The notes under the pieces were generated by a model, which saw nothing but the letters and a program-made list of their open reading frames with translations, did not search any database and was not told where the DNA came from. A stretch of 64,000 nt of DNA, taken from assembly GCF_029168945.1 (NCBI RefSeq), contig NC_083607.1, positions 10,930,001-10,994,000 of the forward strand, read 5' to 3'. The position numbers and the translations under genes are program-made. This document shows positions 36,051 through 48,400 of this stretch, in pieces (the stretch's first letter is position 1; each line of letters opens with the position of its first letter). The stretch is from Cannabis sativa (taxonomy: Eukaryota; Streptophyta; Magnoliopsida; Rosales; Cannabaceae).

Positions 36051-36910
36051 ATTTAACCATTGTTATAATCTTACTGTGATTAAAGATCCTCTATATAGAT
36101 GATTTACATCGAGATGGGATAATTTTACCGTTCTCACCCCTCAATGTCTTTTGCCCCTTAAAACACTTAGCTACCTGTAAATGATGTTTAGTGATCTAAG
36201 AATTAGTCACTTAAACAAGAGCTCATCCATTTACTTCTATTTAGCTAAGCTCGAAGGGAATCATCACTTAATTTCTATACACCAGTAGAAGCTATAAATT
36301 CCATATTTATGTTCACCACTCCCACTCAATCATACTATCATGTTCCCAAAATATACGTATCACCCTGACCCAAAAGTAGGCTTAACTAATAAATCAAAGA
36401 ACATGAATAGCACTCCTGAGTTGAGCCTAAGCATATCAGGATTTAGATTCTTTTAATCTTAAGATCAAATACTGATATTGACTTGGAAAGATATAACGGT
36501 AAGTTTATAATATCTTAACTAAGTTGCAATATCGATCCAGTCCAATGTATACTCCATACATTCGAAACTAGTATACTTTACTAATATCCTGGAAAGAACA
36601 TAACACTTACTCCAAATGTAAGTACACACCATCGCTGATTATCACATTAGTGTAAATCCAAAACACTAATTAAACAGGGACTTAGTCTTTTGATTCATAT
36701 GATCACAATCACATTCCACTGTGTTGACGATACTGTAATTGTGAATAAACATATGATCTGGATTTAACTGATTATGTGTATAAATGTAATAAACATATTA
36801 AACCATTAGCATGGAAAATTCATGCAAACATAAATCACTTCAAATTTCTTATATTGATAACTAATCAGATTGTAAAGGGTTTTATTTAGGGCACAAAACC
36901 CAACAATGTT

Positions 36911-39900
36911 GACTTCTAAATTATAGATGAGGGGTTCGTGGATCATTAATACTAAAATTTAACATTTCAAGTATATATGAACATAACACATTAATAATAA
37001 TATAAATTTTCATTTGTAACAATGATGGTACTCCAAGACCATATATTTGTTCCATCTTGTTGTATGATCTTAATTTCCATATCAAATGATCATATATCTA
37101 TAATTCTTGATGCATATGAAGTACTTCAGGACTTTTCTACTAGTGAACAAACTTTATACATTTAATATTTCTCGATATACAAAAAGAAATAAAAGTTTGT
37201 TCTTCAATCATTTATAATATATTCAAAAACTCTTCAAGAGTCTATCACAACGTATAATTTACGAATCTATACTACAAAGACAACCATACGTATTTTTCAA
37301 ACAATAAATTACTTATATATCTTTATTTCATACAAAGATCTTTGTCATATAGTGCGCGTGACTTTGAATTTATATCACTTAAGACATGTATTAAATTCTT
37401 CTAGAATTTTTAGATAAGTAGAATTTTTAGAAAAAGCTTATTTTAAATTCTCACTATATTAGGAGCTCCAAATAAATAACTTTTTGTTGAAACATTTGTG
37501 TGACGCTTTTAAACTCTCATAAAGTATATTCCAAGCTATAATCAAATCATGATTATATTTTCTCAATATTTAAGTCTTACTTAAATCAATCTCATGTCTA
37601 TGTAAACTTTGTACAGCAATTCATTATGTACAAATACATATATGCAAATTTCTCATTATAAATATTTATTTGCACACCCTACAGGTCTTACTTCACTTTA
37701 TGCGAGTAAACTTGCCTGGACTGCGTCATAATATTTTGGCCAAAAGTAAAATGTATGTCGATGATTCTCGACAAATCTAATATCATGATCCTTGCTATCT
37801 CATGTTAGTTTATTGCATATGCAAACATTTAACATCTATTGTCGATAAAAATTTCATTATATGATAATTTCCTCCCATATTGACATAACTTATAGAGATC
37901 TCTTTAAATTACATATTTTTCAAATATACTTATCATTTAAAGGTACCTATATGGAACCATTTCAGGAATTCAATTATAATCAAATATGTTATGTCTAACT
38001 TCTCTTGGGAGTCTCTTCTAGAGCACCATTTTCATCACGGTTATTATTTTTAAATCATCAATACTTTATAACATTAAGGTATCTCCATGAGTACCTCTAG
38101 ATTTAACAAATTCAGGACATATCAAATGAATATTTACTAATAATTTCTATATTGTTCATTTACGCTTAAGGCATTTTTAACTCATTCTAACTCAATTTTG
38201 AATAATATTGATTTGCAGTTGGTATATATCATTTTGAACTACTATATCGTTCTTATATACTATGTGAAAGGATCATTTTTCAAAAATTATCATCGATCCC
38301 AACTGCTTCTCTCCCCCCGATCGAGAGAATTTTTAAAAATTGTGATATCTAATAATAATAATACACCTGTAGGGATTTCAATATATCACAATGAATCAAT
38401 ATTTGTTTAAACCCATATATACTATATGACATTGAACTTCAGATTCAATAAACTTCAAGTTCAAGTTCAATACTTATGAACTTAATTCATTTCTAAAAAT
38501 GAGTCATACGTGTATAATTAGAAATACATAAATTTACAAATTTTGTAAATGCATGATCATATAATCTTATCACATCGATAAGAAACTATGCAATAAAAAT
38601 CTAACAATGGCTCAAGATTGTTAAAGAAATATAATTTAAATATTTTGTATGGGCAAATACATGCACATTCTTCTTTTGAGCCTTACAAAATTAACAATGA
38701 GAAGAATCTTCTGCTTCTTCAACAAAATTTAGTCAAATCCTTTGACAATTTATTGCATATGATTGATCATGTCAAAATAACTCAATTCATGAACTTCAGG
38801 TTCACTATAATTTGTATTTCAATGAAACTTTCATAAGGTAATGTAAAATCACTACAACATAATCATTACAAGTTTCATTTTTATATACACGAATAATATA
38901 ATTATATTATTCTCCAAAACATATACACTCTTCAAGAGTCATTATTATGTTTATCAAACTTTATATTTCTTGAGAATTCACTATCATCAATTCAACGATG
39001 TGTATAATTTACATGACAACTTTATCATGTTATTGTAATGGTCAAATAGATATAACTATAATATATCATTCATTTTTCCTGGAATCTTTCTAACAAGTTG
39101 TCTAATTTATTAATAGACTATTCATCAGTCTAATTATCATGACTTGATGTATTATGTATTTAAATATACAACCAGTATATATAATAAAAGTTATTTCTTG
39201 TCACTTTCATAGTTAGATAAAAGTTATTCATCTAGGTACATATAAAGATATTTTACTACTCCAAGTAGCAATTGTATGTAAGACTTCTTTAGGAAGCTTT
39301 TTAAATATTCATTTTGTGATTCTTTATCACTTTGATTATATTGGATCACTAACAAATATTAATAAATTATATATTTACTTTTGGGAATATGTAAACTGAA
39401 TTAAATAGTAACTGTATATATACATATCTTGTACCAACAATAGTTTGAAACTATTGATTTTAAGAAATAATAAAATATATATATTAATTTATTTCTGGCA
39501 TTACCAATATATGTGAAATCTATATTCTTTGAAATAAAATGTCATGTCTATTCATTCTCTTCAGGGAATGATATTTAAATATTATAAATGTACAATAAAT
39601 TTGTACAATTCACATTCTATGCAATAATCAAATATACTTTTATCATGATTACAAGTGTGTCTATACTACAGGTACACGACTACTATTATTCAATTCCACA
39701 CATGATATATAGATTTCATGCACTTTGATTGTGTGTGGTATCTCATCTTTTGGCTGTTGCCACTTTTTTTTGGAAATATTTGAGTAGTAAATAATGTCAT
39801 CGATTATTTAAAATTATTGCATTCACTTTAGGAAATGACATTGAACAAGTAGAACATTACTATAAATTTTTTAAAAATTTATTACTTATTCATCCATAAA

Positions 39901-40921
39901 AATATAAGAAATTATTCAGTAATTTTTTTTACGATATTTCAAAGAATATATGAATGTAGTTTTTGCATAGTCTCCAAGATGTATGCAAAATTCGATCTTT
40001 AATATATGTCACATGTAATAATTTCCAATATAAATATTGCAAGTAATAACAATGTATAATAACACGACTAATACGAACAATCTTTTAAAGTAACTGACTT
40101 CAATTCGTATGATTCTCTACAGGGAATGATGAACAATAAATACATGCCTCATGTATTTAAATAACATTAGTCATGCTCATTGTTATTCTTATACTTTGAT
40201 GTTTCAATGTAATTTTCTTAACATTCTTTTTTGGGTATTCACAACCCACTATAAAATTGCATCAATAATAATCATTTTTAATGATTCTTTAGTTGTATTC
40301 ACATAAATACAATCATTTTTTTCGACAAATATAAAACATTTACTTCAGGAAATGTTTGTCAAAATTTATATCGATATTAGATTACTTTTCATTGTCCTCA
40401 AAGAATACAAGATCATATATATAAATATGTTTTCATCTCTTTCATCATATATTCGTCAACTATATGATGAATATTACGTTTGCATAATCTTCAGGATATA
40501 TGCAAGATTTTACTGAGGATGCATAATCTTCAGGATATATGCAAGATTTTACTGAGGATGCATAATCTTCAGGATATATGCAATATTTTATCGAAGATAC
40601 ATAATCTTCTACATATATGTATAATTTATATAGATTTTATCTATCATATCATAGACACACATATATTGTAAATATTATAAATGTTAAGAACATAATATAT
40701 ATATATGAAATCAATAATAAATATATAAAAATATATACATACATATATAATATATAAATATATAGATAAAATAGAAAAAGGAAAAAGAAAGGTTTCTTGA
40801 AATTGTTTCAGTCAGATGAGTATATATATAAATATATATTTAGTGTATCGTGACTTTGAAACAATTCAAGACCTTTAACAAAATACTTACATTGGGGCTT
40901 GGGCAGAGACTCATGCTTGAA
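36911..40921 (-). other. Element A internal region, noncoding
   Basis: Four kilobases between the family-B solo LTR and the element A primer site. No gag or pol motif can be recognised on either strand. The sequence is AT-rich with scattered short open frames that look like chance. It is either a heavily decayed pol/gag or a long noncoding region of a non-autonomous element. Confidence 0.5.
40478..40634 (+). repeat. 39-bp tandem repeat, three good copies and a worn fourth
   Basis: The unit contains GCATAATCTTCAGGATATAT and repeats at 40480, 40519 and 40558, with a diverged copy at about 40597. Because 39 is a multiple of three, the translation shows a repeated 13-residue word MHNLQDICKILLR, but there is no sign that it is translated. 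Confidence 0.88.
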
Positions 40922-40949
40922 GCTTGGGCAGAGACTCGTGCTGATAACG
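40922..40949 (-). other. Element A primer-binding region
   Basis: The minus strand next to the 5' LTR reads CGTTATCAGCACGAGTCTC, a primer-site form seen in plant Copia elements. The segment GCTTGGGCAGAGACTC is present twice in tandem (about 40897 and 40922). Confidence 0.6.
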
Positions 40950-41204
40950 TGTTATAAAATAATATAGAATAATATAAAATGAGTAAGAAGAGAAAAGAAG
41001 AAGAAGATGAAGAGAGAAAGAGAAACTAAATGAGAATTTTTTAGTTGTTTATTCCAATGGGGTGAATCCCTATTTATACAAATACAAGAGTCAAATATTT
41101 AGAAACTAAGAAAAAGGGAAACTAAGAAAAATAGAATGTTGATTATAATTAATGGTAATAAATAAAAGATTTGAATATCGACATAATTATTAATATTTAT
41201 AACA
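40950..41204 (-). repeat. Element A 5' LTR (255 bp)
   Basis: Matches 13450-13672 over its length but has several extra short segments, consistent with an old insertion. Confidence 0.8.
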
Positions 41205-41209
41205 ATTTT

Positions 41210-41655
41210 TTTATTTATATAATTTTTTATAATTTTATCAAACACAGCTATAATAGTTTAATTTCTTTATTAATTCATAAACCAATTAACTACACTTTCA
41301 ATTAAATTATACCTCAACCAAAAAATCAAATAAAGCCAAATTTTAATTAGTATCTTTTATCATTCTTTTTAATGTACCAGTTAACTATTATTTAATGATT
41401 ACCTTACAAATTATATGTTACAATTTCAAACATTTTCTTATATGAGTAAGATTGAAGTAAGCCAAATAACACAAAAATATATCAAAATTTGGAATACTTT
41501 AATAATTTAAGTTTTGTTTAATTCTAATTTCTATGAAATGATAGGATATTTAACTATATTACTCTAAATAATTAGGGACAACTTATAAAATAAGTTCGAA
41601 AACCTTAAAAGATACCAAAGCCATCAAACAATGACACATCAAAGTCATCAAACAA
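41210..41655. other. No feature seen
   Basis: AT-rich flank of element A. Nothing recognisable. Confidence 0.5.
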
Positions 41656-41657
41656 TA

Positions 41658-41870
41658 GTACCTCACAAGGGGAGTGCAAAAATCAATCCAATCCAATGAC
41701 AACTGAACGATCCAATTACAATCGACTGCTAAAGATTAGATGTCCAATTGTGATTGGATCAGATTGGGTGTTATTTTTAAATATCTAATTGGATCGGATC
41801 AGATGTTGGATGGGGTGTCTAAAAATCCAATGTATCCAACATCCAATCGAACTTCTTAATAATTTGATTT
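41658..41870. repeat. hAT-like fragment with TCCAAT/ATTGGA words
   Basis: The start AGGGGAGTGCAAAAATCAAT followed by repeated CCAATCCAAT and ATTGGATCGGAT words resembles one end of a common plant non-autonomous hAT type. The other end and a target duplication are missing, so it is probably cut by the LINE on its right. Confidence 0.4.
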
Positions 41871-41894
41871 TATATTATTATACATAAAATATAT

Positions 41895-42517
41895 GTATAT
41901 ATTATACTCAAGTTTGTTTGGAATCGGTTCAACATCCCAAAGCATAGTTTCATTGCGTCGTTGGCGATGCTTGGGAAGTTCAAGACGAAGGAAAGACTGA
42001 TGAGATTTGGAGTAATTGAGGAGGATATCTGCCTACTGTGTAATGACAGCAGTGAAACCATAGAGCACATCTTTTTCTGCTGCCAGTATTCGAAGGAATG
42101 TTTGATACAAATCAAAGGTTGGCTGCAATGGAAAGCCAAGGCTATTTCCTTGAAAGCTATAAGCAGGTGGCTGTCAAAGGCAATATGCAATAGCTTCAAA
42201 AAAAAAAGTATTTGCTGCTGCCATAACAACCTTGATCTACATGATTTGGTGTACCCGAAACAACATTTTTTGGAATGGAGAGATAGAAAATTGTGATAGA
42301 GTTGTTTGCAAAGTTAAAGATGTCATTAAGAATAGAATAACTTGTATATGGCCTAGAAATATAACTAGTAGTGAAGAGAGTTGGTTCAACTCATTGTAAA
42401 GATTATAGTTTTTCTTGAGGCCTTCTATTGAGGGTGCTCTTAGGTTATATAAATTGTTTGTTTGGTCTAATACACTTGCTGATTTACCAAAAATAAATAA
42501 ATAAATAAATAAAATAA
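41895..42517 (+). pseudogene. LINE ORF2 end with zf-RVT, 5'-truncated
   Basis: The translation reads VWNRFNIPKHSFIASLAML, then ICLLCNDSSETIEHIFFCC, the zf-RVT CxxC...HxxxxC pattern, followed by a helical stretch. It is closely similar in wording to the LINE at the window start. An A run of 9-10 bases near 42200 causes a frameshift that truncates the domain. The 3' tail is an (AAAT)n tract at about 42488-42517 instead of pure A. Too short to be functional. Confidence 0.75.
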
Positions 42518-43047
42518 TGAACTGAAATTTAATACCATAATTATCTCAACATTTAATACCTAACTTCTGTCTTCTCCCGTGTAACCCCGACAATGGTGTT
42601 TTCACCACCGCACTCAAACTACGCTCAGCCACTGTCTTCACTTCAACAATTACAGTTGTTACCGTATTTGCTATCATCGTCAAACAACGCAATCAGATCG
42701 TTCGTAAAACTTCCTCCAATCGGTAAGGATGTTCCACATAGAGCAAATAATAAATAATGATTAGAAATAGACTAACCTAAAAAATACTGACAAAGAAAGA
42801 AAATCCTAAACGGCTTATTATTCCTTCATTCCAATCTTAAGTAATATAAGTTAATAAAATATTAAAACTAAAAAATATGTGATGAGAAGTAAAAGCGATA
42901 AAATAATGAAGTGTGAAATATATATTTAAATGGATCTAGAATTGTGATATTAGGGAGAGAGACCAGCAGAAGAGATGAGATCCTGATACCAAAGAGATGA
43001 CTAAGCCTTCTTACATTCTCCACCAATTTATATGTTATTAATAATAT
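42518..43047. other. No feature seen
   Basis: Sequence between the LINE tail and the Mutator element. I see no gene or repeat boundary. Confidence 0.5.
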
Positions 43048-43628
43048 TAATTAAAAGGTTAATTAGGATTTTTGCCCCTTAAATTTTGACATGTACCAAA
43101 TTATGTCCTTTAAGGTCGTTAAAAATGCCTCCTGAACTATTGAGATTGTTGGATTTAAGGACTTTTGTCTAATTTCATTCAATTTTACTATTTCAGTAAT
43201 TGTTTATGTACTAAACTATGCTCCCCAAACTTACCAAATTATACCCCTCAAACTTTGACATGTACTAAATCATGGGATTTTTACACTTGGTGTCCTTTTT
43301 TGCCAATTTTTTACATTTTTGTCTTTATTCGGTTATTTAAACTTTTTTTAAAAAATTATTTTTCAATATTATATTTTAAAAAGTTTGATAATTACAAAAA
43401 TACCTATGCATGCTTATGTCGTAGGTTTTCTCCAATATTACACTCCATCTCTTCCACCTTCTCTTTCATCTCCAATATTACACTTCATCTCTTCCACCTT
43501 CTTCTCTTTCATTCTTTTTTTTAATTTTTCTTTTATTTTCTGTTAGTTTTTTTTTTTCCATAACCCACTATCATCCCCTGTGAAGCCCTAACTCATGTAT
43601 TTCAACCTCCCATCTATGCTACGATCCT

Positions 43629-43933
43629 AAAATGGGTTTGAAAGACATTGCGAAAAAGGGAATGGGTGATGCTGCAGAGCCATCTGATTTTAAGATTTTT
43701 TTCCAGCTAAGATTGAATCTCGTAAGGCAAAGAGAACCAAATCTTCAAAATTTGTCATGGATGTAAGTTATGTTGTTTTTCGATTTTTTTTTAGTTTTTT
43801 TCTTGTTGTTTTGTTTTTCGTTTGCTGTTTTGTGTTTTAATTTTTTTCTCCATAATGTTTTAGGTTCTCTCCGATTTTAACTTCCAGGATGAAGTTCCTG
43901 ATTTGGAAGTGAAGCCTAAAGTTAAACCCAAAG
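43629..43933 (+). pseudogene. First copy of a MULE two-exon basic protein, partial
   Basis: The translation GLKDIAKKGMGDAAEPSD... then a GT donor at 43763 and, after about 100 bases, an acceptor at 43863 leading to VLSDFNFQDEVPDLEVKPKV. The pattern is the same as at 45342-45754, including the intron position, but the start and the lysine-rich N-terminus are missing and a few residues are deleted. It supports an internal duplication of the MULE. Confidence 0.6.
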
Positions 43934-45341
43934 GTTGTTTACCTTGAATTTTTTTCATTTTTTTAAGTTGAAATTTTTAATCAACCGTTATTTTTCATTT
44001 TGTTTTTGTTCTCATTTTTGTTTTTTTTAGTTTTTTTTAGTTTTTTTTAGTTTTGTTACTGCTATTAAATAGTTTTTAGCATCATTTAACCAAACTACAC
44101 TATTTTTCTTTTTGTCAGTTTGGGTTTTCTTATTAGTTATTCTTAAGTTTTAAATGTATTTTTTTAGGGTTATTGTTATTTTTGTACGAAGGTTTTGTGT
44201 TTTCATAACATTTTTTTCTTGTTTTTAATTCGTTATTTGATTGTTCTTTTAGTGTTCTATTGGCCTTCTCTAAACAGTTGTTTTAATGTTTATTTTTAAT
44301 AGTTTTAGTGTTGTTTAATTTTATTTCACAGTGAACAATTTTTTTAGTAATTTCATGTTTTGCAAATTATTGTTAATATGTTTTTTCCTGGCTATTCATC
44401 TTTTAGGTTGTTTATGTCTGGGTGTTTTTAAAATATTGTTTTGTGGTTGCTTTATGGTTTTTTTTCTGGAAGCTTAGATGATGTTTGTATTTTCATATTT
44501 TTTTACCTTGAATTTTTTTCTCTGATTCGATTATGGATATATTCAAAAATTTTCCGATCTCCTTCTCTTCAAATCGTCTCCTCTGTACGCTTTCAATTTT
44601 TATTTGTAGGTTGTTGTTGCATTTTTTTACAGCAATGGAGATTGATATTTCTGTTTTATTATTTTTTCCTTTTTTGTATGTGGATTTTTTGAGATTTTAT
44701 TGCTTTTTCCTTGAGATCTACATCTTGATTTGAGCTGATTTCCTTAATTTTTGAAATAAAACAATAGAGATTTGGTGAATTGGGGTGTTTTGACTAGCTC
44801 ACGAAGAAGGAGGAGTTTCCTCCTTTTTTTTTTGTTAGGCTAGTATTTTTGTAAATACAAATTTTTATTTCCTATTTATGTTTATTTTTTCTTTATAGGG
44901 TGTAAATGTAAAATACTGCCTTTATTAGTTTATTATAGAAAAAACCCCTTTCTTTAGATTTTTACACTTGATGTCATTTTTTACCTTTTTTTTACATTTA
45001 TATTTATTTTCGGTTATTTAAACTTTTTTACATTTTTTATTTTTCAATTTTACTTTTTCAAAAGTTCAATAATTACAAATATACCTTTACCATGCATATG
45101 TCATGTTTTATCCATTCTAACACTCCACCTCCTCAATAACTGCCCCATTCTTCTTCTTCTTTTTTTGATTTTTTTTTCTCTGTTTCTCTTTCCTCCGTTC
45201 TTCAACCTCCATAGCCCACGATCACCCAATCGAAGCCCTTACTCACGTTTTTTCTCAACCTCCCATCTATGCCACTATCTCCATTTTGTTCGATAATCTC
45301 TGTAAGTTCTTCCTCCCCCATTGTGTTCTCTTCTTCTATAA

Positions 45342-45754
45342 ATGACCACCACTAGAAGTGGTTCGAAGTCCGCATCTCCAGCTAAAAAAAAATCTAAAAA
45401 TTTAAAGAAACCTCCTACAAATTCATCTAAAGTTGATCCTAAGATAGGTTTGAAGCGCATTGCTAAGAAAGTAATGGGTGATGTTCCAGAGCCATCTAGT
45501 ACTAAGAAAAGACCCATTCCAGATAAGGTCGAGTCTCATAAGGTAAAGAGAGCAAAACCTTCGAAGTCTACAAAGGATGTAAGTTTAGTTTTGTTGTTTT
45601 TCAGTTTTTGTTTAGTTTTTTTCTGGTTGTCGTGTTTTTTCGTATTACATTTTGTGTTTTAAATTTTCCCCCCTTCTTGTTCTAGGTTATATCCGATTCT
45701 GATTTTGAAAACGAAGTGCATGATGGGGGAGAAAAGCCTAAAGTTAAATCCAAG
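45342..45754 (+). CDS. MULE-borne basic protein N-terminus, two exons, unknown function
   Basis: Exon 1 (45342-45578) starts at an ATG and encodes 79 residues rich in K, S and P (SKSASPAKKKSKNLKKPPTN, then GLKRIAKKVMGDVPEPSS). It ends at a GTAAGT donor. Exon 2 (45686-45754) begins after TTCTAG and adds VISDSDFENEVHDGGEKPKV, followed by a GT donor. A third exon is not found. The basic, disordered composition suggests a nuclear or DNA-binding tail; I do not recognise a domain. Similar Lys-rich N-termini precede larger proteins in plant MULEs. The existence of a second diverged copy with the same splice sites at 43629-43933 argues that the reading is real. Confidence 0.5.
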
Positions 45755-46004
45755 GTATTACTACCTTGATTTTTATCATTTTATTGAGTTTGTATTTACA
45801 GTAACTATTTTGTTTTTTTTTTTGGTCAATGTTTTACTCGTTTATCATGACGGTTTTATGTATTCTGTCATTCTTTTCGTATTTCTTTTATGTATTTTTG
45901 TTGATGTTGTTTTTGTGTTGTTATCGAGTTGTTTTTTGGTTGTTTTTATATTTATCTACTGATGTAGTTTTTTCTCTGTTGTTTTCTGGTTGTTGTATGG
46001 TTGA

Positions 46005-46656
46005 TTATGATGTCACGGTCCCTGTTCCTAAAAAAAATGTATCATCTTGAACTGATCCAATTATGTGCGCAGATAGTTGTTGCTTGGAAGTTGTTGCCGG
46101 GTTGTTTTCAGGTTGCTGCAAATCGGCCTGTGCTGAGTTGTTGTCATATGATGCCATCATCATATTGTTGCACACAATTGTTTGGTTAGGTGGTGCTGTA
46201 TTGCTGATTTTGTTCACACACAATGGGTACCTTTTGAAATCAACCTCTTTGGTTAATAACTTTATGTAGAACAGCAGACTTTTGTCATCCTTGATTTGTA
46301 GTGGTTGGCCTCCTTCTTTTAGTTGTATTTGTGTTGTTTCAGGGTTGCATTGGAGTTCTTCCATCATTATTCTCACTAGTTCATCAAAAGTGCATTTGGA
46401 GTTCTGTCATTATCACATTGTTGCTCACTATTGTTTGGGTAGCTGCAAAAAAGGATTGTGTTTCTGTGTTGTTGAGTGTGTTCACACATAATAGATAGCG
46501 TTTGAAATCAATTTTCTTAGTTAATAACTTTATGTAAAATAATAGACTTTTGTCATCCTTGATTTGGAGTGGTTGATAGCCTTCTTTTAGTTGATATTTC
46601 AGTTGTTTTTGAATTATTTCACGATTGCATTGTAGTTTCTTCATCATTATCCGCAC
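46005..46656 (-). pseudogene. Tandemly duplicated N-terminal segment of a MULE-type transposase (tentative)
   Basis: Two adjacent minus-strand frames (46656-46384 and 46376-46005) share the same sequence of words: MRIMM(E/K)(E/K)LQCN, then GxQPLQIKDDKSLLFYIKLL, then DFKRYxLCVN. The repeat period is about 280 bases. The style (a short beta-rich head followed by a D-x-L-x-F-Y segment and an LCV motif) resembles the extreme N-terminus of plant MuDR-type transposases, upstream of the DNA-binding domain. No DDE catalytic part follows. The second frame carries an extra KYQL. Assignment is tentative; the tandem duplication itself is clear. Confidence 0.45.
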
Positions 46657-46659
46657 TAG

Positions 46660-48400
46660 TTTAGCAAATGTGCAATCTCTTGATATTATTTATCCAATTG
46701 ATTCGTAAGCAACATAGTACTTGTTGTTATCCCAATGAGCATTGCTCTGTACCAAATTTTGCAATGGTTCCATACCTGAAACTGGTGTATCAATTTTTTA
46801 ATATTGTTAAGCAACTAATTTAATGCATGAGAACAACGTATAAACAACTATTCATGATAGTAATCAGGAAATGACCTTAAATGTATTACTATTTTTTTAA
46901 GATGTGAATTATTTGCACCAATTTATTCAGATGAACCAATTTTCAGTATGAATTTACTTTGATTTACTTTAGAAACATTAAATAACAACCTAGTTATGAA
47001 GGAAAACATTTAAAATATTGGTAGATTGTATTTTTTAATTAAACAACTCATAACAAACTTTACTACAACTTGAAAATAACTTGGTTTAACATAGTATTTT
47101 CAAGTTAAAGATAAGATATTTCAAAACAACTCAAACGAAACTTCATAACAACATGAAAATAATTTTTTTATTCTTTTTTTTTATATATATATATTTTGAA
47201 ATTTTTGTTTATACTTTCATCTTTTCAATTTTTATTTTTAATGTTGAAAATTATGGAAAGATTAATCCTACTGAATAAATAATTCAATTATTTTTAGATT
47301 AAATGAGTCAAGATGTTATGATACAATATTTTTTTTTCTTTTTCTCTTGTGGTCAACACAATTATTTCTTTGTTTCATTATTTATTATTCTTAATAATAA
47401 AATTACCTCAATTTCTCATTATTTTTGTGCTGTTATTGTATTTTTTGTACATCTTTTATTTTATGATCATGGACAACCAAAAAAAAACATGACAACAACG
47501 TTAAAACAACATAGTTTTATTTTGAAATTTTAAAACGCACTCACTGTTCTCATTATACTGCCCAGAAACTTCAATTCACTGTTTTCATCCCAGATTTTCA
47601 AAAAAAACCAGAAAATACGAAAATATATGAACAAAAACTACCAATATATGTGAATCAACTAAACAATAATTGATTAAAAAAATAATTAAAGCAAACATAT
47701 TAATCAACATCAGATTTGTTTTTACTAAGAAAAACCCAGAAAATTTTGGAAGTAATTAAGCGTTTATGGAGATTTGCCTCAATCGTGACCTTCTCTTGTC
47801 AACTTTTCATGGAGATCTCTATTGTTGGTCGTGTTGCCATGGCTGATCGAAAAAAGCTTCTTGTCGGAGTTCATGGTGATCGGTAAAAGCTTTCTCGTTG
47901 GCATTCATGGTGATCGGCAAAAGCTTCTACATGGGTGAGTTTCAATGATTTACAGATCTCCTTCTATTCGATTCTTCACCTCTAAATGCGATTTGCTTTT
48001 TCACTGAATGTTGTTTTTGAGTTTTTTTTGTATAGCAATGGAGGTTGGATGATTTTTTTTTTCTTTCCGTTTTTGTATTTAGATTTTTGGGATTTAACTT
48101 GTTTTCCTATGAGATCTACATTTTTTTTAGATCTGATTTTCCTAGTTTTGGAAGGAAAATTGTTGAGAATAGATTGTTGGGGTTCGACGGCTGGGTCACG
48201 AAGAAGATGGCGGCTGGGTCACGAAGAAGATGGAGGCTGTCGTTTTCCTTAGCCGGTATTTTTGTAATTAACAACTTTTAGTTTCTATTTTTGTTTATTT
48301 CCTTTTTTGGGGTCATAAATATAAATTTGATCTATTTTTAGTTTATTATAGAAAAAATCTCTAAATCATGTCTCCTAAACTTTCATTCATGTTAAATTTT
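46660..48400. other. MULE interior, noncoding
   Basis: AT-rich sequence between coding fragments and the right inverted repeat. The part 47955-48290 (GATCTCCTTCT, AGCAATGGAG, GAGATCTACAT in order) corresponds to 44553-44890 of the left half. No intact gene. Confidence 0.6.

Larger units (their letters stand above)
14466..36905 (-). mobile_element. Family-B solo LTR (B1), split by complete element B
   Basis: The ends are TGTTGGAATTTATTTTACC at 14466 and AAAACCCAACA at 36905, with a perfect duplication ATGTT at 14461-14465 and 36906-36910. The LTR is in two pieces: 14466-15512 and 36051-36905, together about 1.9 kb. Element B sits between them. Because there is only one LTR and no internal region of its own, this was already a solo LTR in element A before B arrived. 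Confidence 0.92.
13450..41204 (-). mobile_element. Copia element A, old, expanded to 27.8 kb by nested insertions
   Basis: Two short LTRs (13450-13672 and 40950-41204) define the ends. Both start TGTTATAAAATAAT and end AATATTTATAACA. The flanks ATCTT (13445-13449) and ATTTT (41205-41209) look like a 5-bp target duplication with one change. The element reads on the minus strand: the tRNA primer-binding region follows the right LTR at about 40922-40949, and a purine tract on the minus strand lies next to the left LTR. Only the end of pol (RNase H) is recognisable. A family-B solo LTR is inserted at 14466-36905, so the true element is only about 5.3 kb. Confidence 0.8.

Noticed and set aside
36911..40920. 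Complete Copia pol of element A
   Set aside because: No integrase or reverse transcriptase motif could be read in any frame; only the RNase H end at 13673-14170 is recognisable.
43165..45000. Hydrophobic Phe/Leu/Ile-rich frames suggesting membrane proteins
   Set aside because: They arise from T-rich noncoding strands within the MULE; no start context, no conservation between the two halves.
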